From CAYPTI01 sp964413525 [NCBI: uncultured bacterium] (GTDB taxonomy: Bacteria; T1Sed10-126): DNA of 17,684 bases. The DNA lies in contig CAYPTI010000027.1 in the NCBI GenBank assembly GCA_964413525.1, positions 1 through 17,684 on the forward strand, read 5' to 3'. The notes under the pieces were generated by a model. The model searched no databases. It saw only the letters and a program-made list of their open reading frames with translations, and was not told the origin of the DNA. Positions 14,746 to 17,684 of this stretch are shown one piece after another (within the stretch, counting starts at the first letter, position 1; every line of letters begins with the position of its first letter). A program made the position numbers and the translations under genes.

Positions 14746-16305
14746 TTAGAGCAGTTTCCCGGCCGGGGAACCGGTTTCGGCTCCGTCTCTCCAGACCGGT
14801 TCGCCGTTCACCACCACGAGTTCAATCCCCTCACTGAGTTGATGGGGTTCCTCGTACGTCGCCCGGTCCGTGACCGTTTCCGGATCGAGAACCACCAGAT
14901 CGGCCCGGGCCCCTTCCTCCAGACGTCCCCGGTCGGAGAGGCCCAACCTCCTCGCGGGTCCGGCCGCCGTCTTTTCCACCACGTCGTCGAGCGTGAACGT
15001 CTGTTTTTCTCGATGCCACCGGCGAACGAACCTCGAAAACGTCCCGTAGTAACGGGGGTGAACGAGGTTGTTACGGTGGCGTGAATCCGGAGCAACGGCG
15101 TTGCCGTCCGAGGCGACCAACCCCCAGTCCCGATCATAGACAGTACTGATGTCTTCTTCTGAAAGGATGTGCAACCGAACCACGGGATCCCGCCCGGCTT
15201 CCCGGACCAGTTTCCGGGCGGCCTCCCACGGAGGTCGATTCCATCGGTCGCCCAGGTCCGCCAGTGTACCGCCGTTCAGTTCGTCCCCGACCGGGTGCTG
15301 GACCTCGGTCAGTTGTACTCGATCCGGGGCAAGGGCTCCGGGCCCGAAGGACCCCGGCCAATCGGGCTCACAGGTCCTCATGCGGCGGTCGAGGGTCGCG
15401 TCGCCCTCGGTTTTCGGGAGCAGCGAGCCCAGGGTGGTGCTCCCTGCCGTGTACGGGTACATGTCGGCGGCGACATCATAGCCCTCGTCCCGGGCGTGTT
15501 CGATTCGGTCGATCATTTTTCGAACCGTTCCACGGTTCGTCACCCCGGCTGACTTGAGGTGGGAGATTTGGGTCCGGACCCCGGTTTCCCGGACCACCCG
15601 GAGCAGTTCGTCCAGAGCCTCGGGGGCCTTCCATCCCTCGTTCCGAAGGTGAACCGTGAGCAAACCGTCGGTTTCAAACAGTACTTCTGCCAGTGACACC
15701 AGTTCCCGGTAATCGGCCCGCCGGGACGGTTCGTACATCAATCCCAGGGAACACCCGGAGGCCCCGACCGCCATGGCGTCTCGAAGCCGGGCGGCCATCT
15801 CCCGGCGTTCCTCTTGACCGGCCGGGCGGTCCGTCCGTTCCATCACCGCCAGACGAAGACACCCGTGACCGACCAGGGTCGACACGTTCACCCCGAGGTC
15901 CCGCTCGGCCAGGGCCTGCCGGTAGCTGCCGAACGATTCGAACGAGTCCCCGGAGTCGGCCCCCAGATAACTGAACGATCCCTCGAGCACGTCGGATCGG
16001 TCCGGTGGAATCGGGGCCAGGCCCATGGAGCAGTTTCCGACCACTTCCGTCGTCACCCCCTGGGATATTTTGCTGATCCCGCGGGGATCCTCGAGCAGCG
16101 TACCGTCGGAATGGGAATGAAGATCGACAAAGCCCGGCAACAGCCAGTTCCCTCCCCCGTCGATCCGGCGTCCCGGAGCGGCGTCCAGCCCCCTGAGCGT
16201 AACGAGGGTCCCCTCCCGGATCCCGACGCTGGTGGGTTCAGGCCGTGAGGTTTGTCGATCCGGATCCGGTACCCGGACGTTGTCCAGAATCAAATCCAGT
16301 TCCAC
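14746..16305 (-). CDS. N-acyl-D-amino-acid deacylase (D-aminoacylase) family amidohydrolase
   Basis: A 519-residue metal-dependent amidohydrolase expected to remove the acyl group from N-acyl-D-amino acids. The residues match the D-aminoacylase pattern: PGFVDLHSHSD with His63 and His65, VGNCS with the metal-bridging Cys92, HLRNEG with His219, ISHLKS with His249, and SDG with Asp400. The spacing between them fits the family (29 residues HxH to Cys, 30 between the later histidines). ARRLGLSDRGRLEEGARADLVVLDP is the usual C-terminal beta-sandwich return. The GTG start at 16303-16305 has GGGAGGA 5 nt upstream. It would act in the cytoplasm, perhaps in cell-wall D-amino-acid salvage. N-acyl-glutamate or -aspartate deacylase activity is equally possible. 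Confidence 0.92.
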   Translation of the reverse strand: MELDLILDNVRVPDPDRQTSRPEPTSVGIREGTLVTLRGLDAAPGRRIDGGGNWLLPGFVDLHSHSDGTLLEDPRGISKISQGVTTEVVGNCSMGLAPIPPDRSDVLEGSFSYLGADSGDSFESFGSYRQALAERDLGVNVSTLVGHGCLRLAVMERTDRPAGQEERREMAARLRDAMAVGASGCSLGLMYEPSRRADYRELVSLAEVLFETDGLLTVHLRNEGWKAPEALDELLRVVRETGVRTQISHLKSAGVTNRGTVRKMIDRIEHARDEGYDVAADMYPYTAGSTTLGSLLPKTEGDATLDRRMRTCEPDWPGSFGPGALAPDRVQLTEVQHPVGDELNGGTLADLGDRWNRPPWEAARKLVREAGRDPVVRLHILSEEDISTVYDRDWGLVASDGNAVAPDSRHRNNLVHPRYYGTFSRFVRRWHREKQTFTLDDVVEKTAAGPARRLGLSDRGRLEEGARADLVVLDPETVTDRATYEEPHQLSEGIELVVVNGEPVWRDGAETGSPAGKLL

Positions 16306-16522
16306 GGTGTTCCTCCCGTTGTCCCAACACTATGTCTTCGTCCGGCAACGATATTCTCGCACAGGTTCCCCGACCTTTGTACGGGTTGGCTTTTTGATCC
16401 GTTTTGTTCGGTTATGCTGATTCACGTCCATGGTTGGGTGAGCATTCCGTCTCCGACCGAGAAGGATGCCAGCAGACCGATGCTGACAAACCCCAACGGA
16501 CGCCGGGGAGGGTTCGTTCGCG

Positions 16523-16551
16523 GTGACGGTCTCGTCCGTGGGCTGTAGAAT
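16523..16551 (+). promoter_or_regulatory. Sigma70-like promoter for the DUF4416 gene
   Basis: GTGACG (16523-16528) and TAGAAT (16546-16551) are separated by 17 bp, matching consensus at four and five of six bases. The start codon at 16599 is 47 bp beyond. It is one of the best promoter matches in the window. Confidence 0.6.
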
Positions 16552-16598
16552 ACGGTGTGGTGTCCTCGGTCGGGAGGTATCGGAGGTGACGGCGAACC

Positions 16599-17135
16599 AT
16601 GACACGAAGAGAGGTCCCTCGGGGAATCTTCGTTCTGGGTGTCTTCTGTCACGTGGAAAAGGACCGCGACGCGGTGCTGTGGGAGTGCGAGCAGCGGTAC
16701 GGGGAGATCATCCACCGTTCGGAGTTGTTTGATTTTAACGAAACCGACTACTACGAAGAGGAATTCGGACAGCAGCTCCAGCGACGCTGGTACGTGTTTT
16801 CCAACCCGTTCAAGCTGTCCCGGATCGTGGATCGGAAGCGTCAGATGAACCAGGTCGAGGAACAATTCTCCAAGAACGGGAACCGTCAGTTTAACCTTGA
16901 CCCGGGGTACGTGACCGGCTCAAAATTTGTCCTCACCTCCCGGAAAAACAACAGCCACCGGATTTATCTCCGGCGCGGGGTGTACGCCGAGGTGACCCTG
17001 CAATTTCGGCACGGAAAATGGGAGGAACTTCGCTGGACCTTCCCCGATTTGAGTGGTGAGGAACGCCACCAATGGCTTTACCGGGCCCGCGAACACTGGC
17101 TTGAGCGCTGCCGGCAGGAGGATTCCGGTACCTGA
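16599..17135 (+). CDS. DUF4416 family protein
   Basis: A 178-residue soluble protein of a widespread bacterial family of unknown function. The characteristic blocks are present in order: FDFNETDYYEEEFG (44-57), the middle segment around VDRKRQMNQVEEQF (77-90), NLDPGY (99-104), SHRIYLRRGVYAEVTL (119-134) and ELRWTFPDL. No signal peptide or membrane helix is seen. GGAGGTGA (16582-16589) lies 9 nt before the ATG and a good promoter precedes it, so it is probably its own transcription unit. It converges on the HAD phosphatase gene with 28 nt between stops. Family call is firm; role unknown. Confidence 0.9.
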   Translation: MTRREVPRGIFVLGVFCHVEKDRDAVLWECEQRYGEIIHRSELFDFNETDYYEEEFGQQLQRRWYVFSNPFKLSRIVDRKRQMNQVEEQFSKNGNRQFNLDPGYVTGSKFVLTSRKNNSHRIYLRRGVYAEVTLQFRHGKWEELRWTFPDLSGEERHQWLYRAREHWLERCRQEDSGT

Positions 17136-17163
17136 TCATTCTGCTGGCAAGAGGACGGACGGT

Positions 17164-17684
17164 TTAACCGTTGTCCATGGATGTCCGGATCGTTTGCAGC
17201 CGATTTCGCAGTTCCTCCACGTCCCGGACCAGGTAATCGGGTTCGAACCGGGCCGGACTCCCGTCCTCCCCCATTCCGAAATCACATCCCACGGTGACCG
17301 CTCCGATCCGTTTCCCCGCTTCCACGTCCGACCAGCTGTCCCCGATCATGATCAGCCGGTCGGACGGCACGGACCAGCGCCGGGCCACTTCCTTGAGGGG
17401 AAGCGGCTCCGGTTTGGATTCCGGCAGCGAATCCTTGCCGAAGATGGGATCGAACCAATCCGACCAGCCGGCGGCCTCCAGCATCCGGTCCGCCAGGTCC
17501 TTCGGTTTGTTGGTAACGATGGCGGTGTTATCGTCCGCCAGTTCCCGCAGGAAAGGCTCCATTCCGGGAAACGGGTTGAGGTTTTCGGTACACCGATCCC
17601 GGTAGATCGTCCGGAACTCGGCCAGAAGCTCCTCCGGCGATTCCCCCGTCTCGGACAGTCGTTCGGCAAACAGCTTCTCCGCTC
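17164..17684 (-). CDS. HAD-superfamily phosphatase, phosphoglycolate-phosphatase-like (partial)
   Basis: The frame runs from the right edge to the stop at 17164-17166, about 173 residues; the N-terminus with the catalytic DxDxT motif is outside the window. The visible part has the cap-to-core segment NLNPFPGMEPFLREL, HAD motif II VTNKP, the motif III lysine in SKPEP, and motif IV IGDSWSDVEAGKRIGAVTVG. This order is that of phosphoglycolate phosphatase (Gph) and close relatives such as PpaX. Without the cap and motif I the substrate cannot be set. Confidence 0.88.
   Translation of the reverse strand, partial: AEKLFAERLSETGESPEELLAEFRTIYRDRCTENLNPFPGMEPFLRELADDNTAIVTNKPKDLADRMLEAAGWSDWFDPIFGKDSLPESKPEPLPLKEVARRWSVPSDRLIMIGDSWSDVEAGKRIGAVTVGCDFGMGEDGSPARFEPDYLVRDVEELRNRLQTIRTSMDNG

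Noticed and set aside
16330-16605. A possible small minus-strand gene between the deacylase and DUF4416
   Set aside because: It overlaps the DUF4416 promoter and start, has no ribosome-binding site, and its product looks random.
1-17684. CRISPR array, transposon ends, phage or defence genes
   Set aside because: No regularly spaced repeats, no terminal inverted repeats with a transposase, and every long coding frame with good support belongs to a metabolic, regulatory or membrane-protein family or is an unassigned membrane protein.

Overview
The window is GC-rich bacterial DNA that codes densely on both strands. The proteins are clearly rich in Asp/Glu and poor in Lys (for example the SurA-like protein at 2754-3497, argG and the O-methyltransferase at 1811-2509). 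This suggests a halophilic or halotolerant bacterium. A SurA-type exported protein, glutathione-linked enzymes (GST, glyoxalase II), a UPF0314/DUF2585 membrane protein and a DUF4416 protein all point to Bacteria. I cannot fix the phylum. Two genes, the O-methyltransferase and the CobT-like UPF0284 protein, look to me closest to haloarchaeal homologues. That impression comes from memory of the families, not from a search.

Left part (1-3650): the 3' end of a thioredoxin gene, a perfect 13-bp inverted repeat, and a small cysteine-containing ArsR-type regulator face a convergent glutathione S-transferase. A gene-less stretch of about 520 bp follows, then an SAM-dependent O-methyltransferase and an exported SurA-N-type chaperone that ends at a strong hairpin with a T-run. 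The theme at the left edge is thiol and redox chemistry.

Central part (3680-12228): nine consecutive genes on the minus strand. In transcription order they are a CPBP-family membrane protease; a promoter; a tandem ACT-domain protein; gloB (glyoxalase II); argF; an unknown polytopic membrane protein; a CobT-like UPF0284 protein; argG; argH; and a DUF2585/UPF0314 membrane protein. ArgF, ArgG and ArgH together convert ornithine to arginine via citrulline and argininosuccinate. They are clustered but interrupted by two genes with no obvious arginine role. The ACT-gloB-argF and argG-argH-DUF2585 spacings look like operons.

Right part (12229-17684): an AidB-like acyl-CoA dehydrogenase is divergent from the protease gene, with a palindrome and a -10 box between them. 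It is followed by a hemolysin-III/PAQR membrane protein with its own promoter, a convergent D-aminoacylase-type amidohydrolase, a DUF4416 gene with a good sigma70-like promoter, and the 3' part of a HAD-family phosphatase running off the right edge.

I found no CRISPR array, rRNA, tRNA, insertion sequence, prophage or defence system. Most of the window is housekeeping and accessory metabolism. The points most worth a second look are the thioredoxin/ArsR hairpin, the unknown membrane protein beside the CobT-like gene, the DUF2585 gene behind argGH, and the ACT-gloB-argF arrangement.
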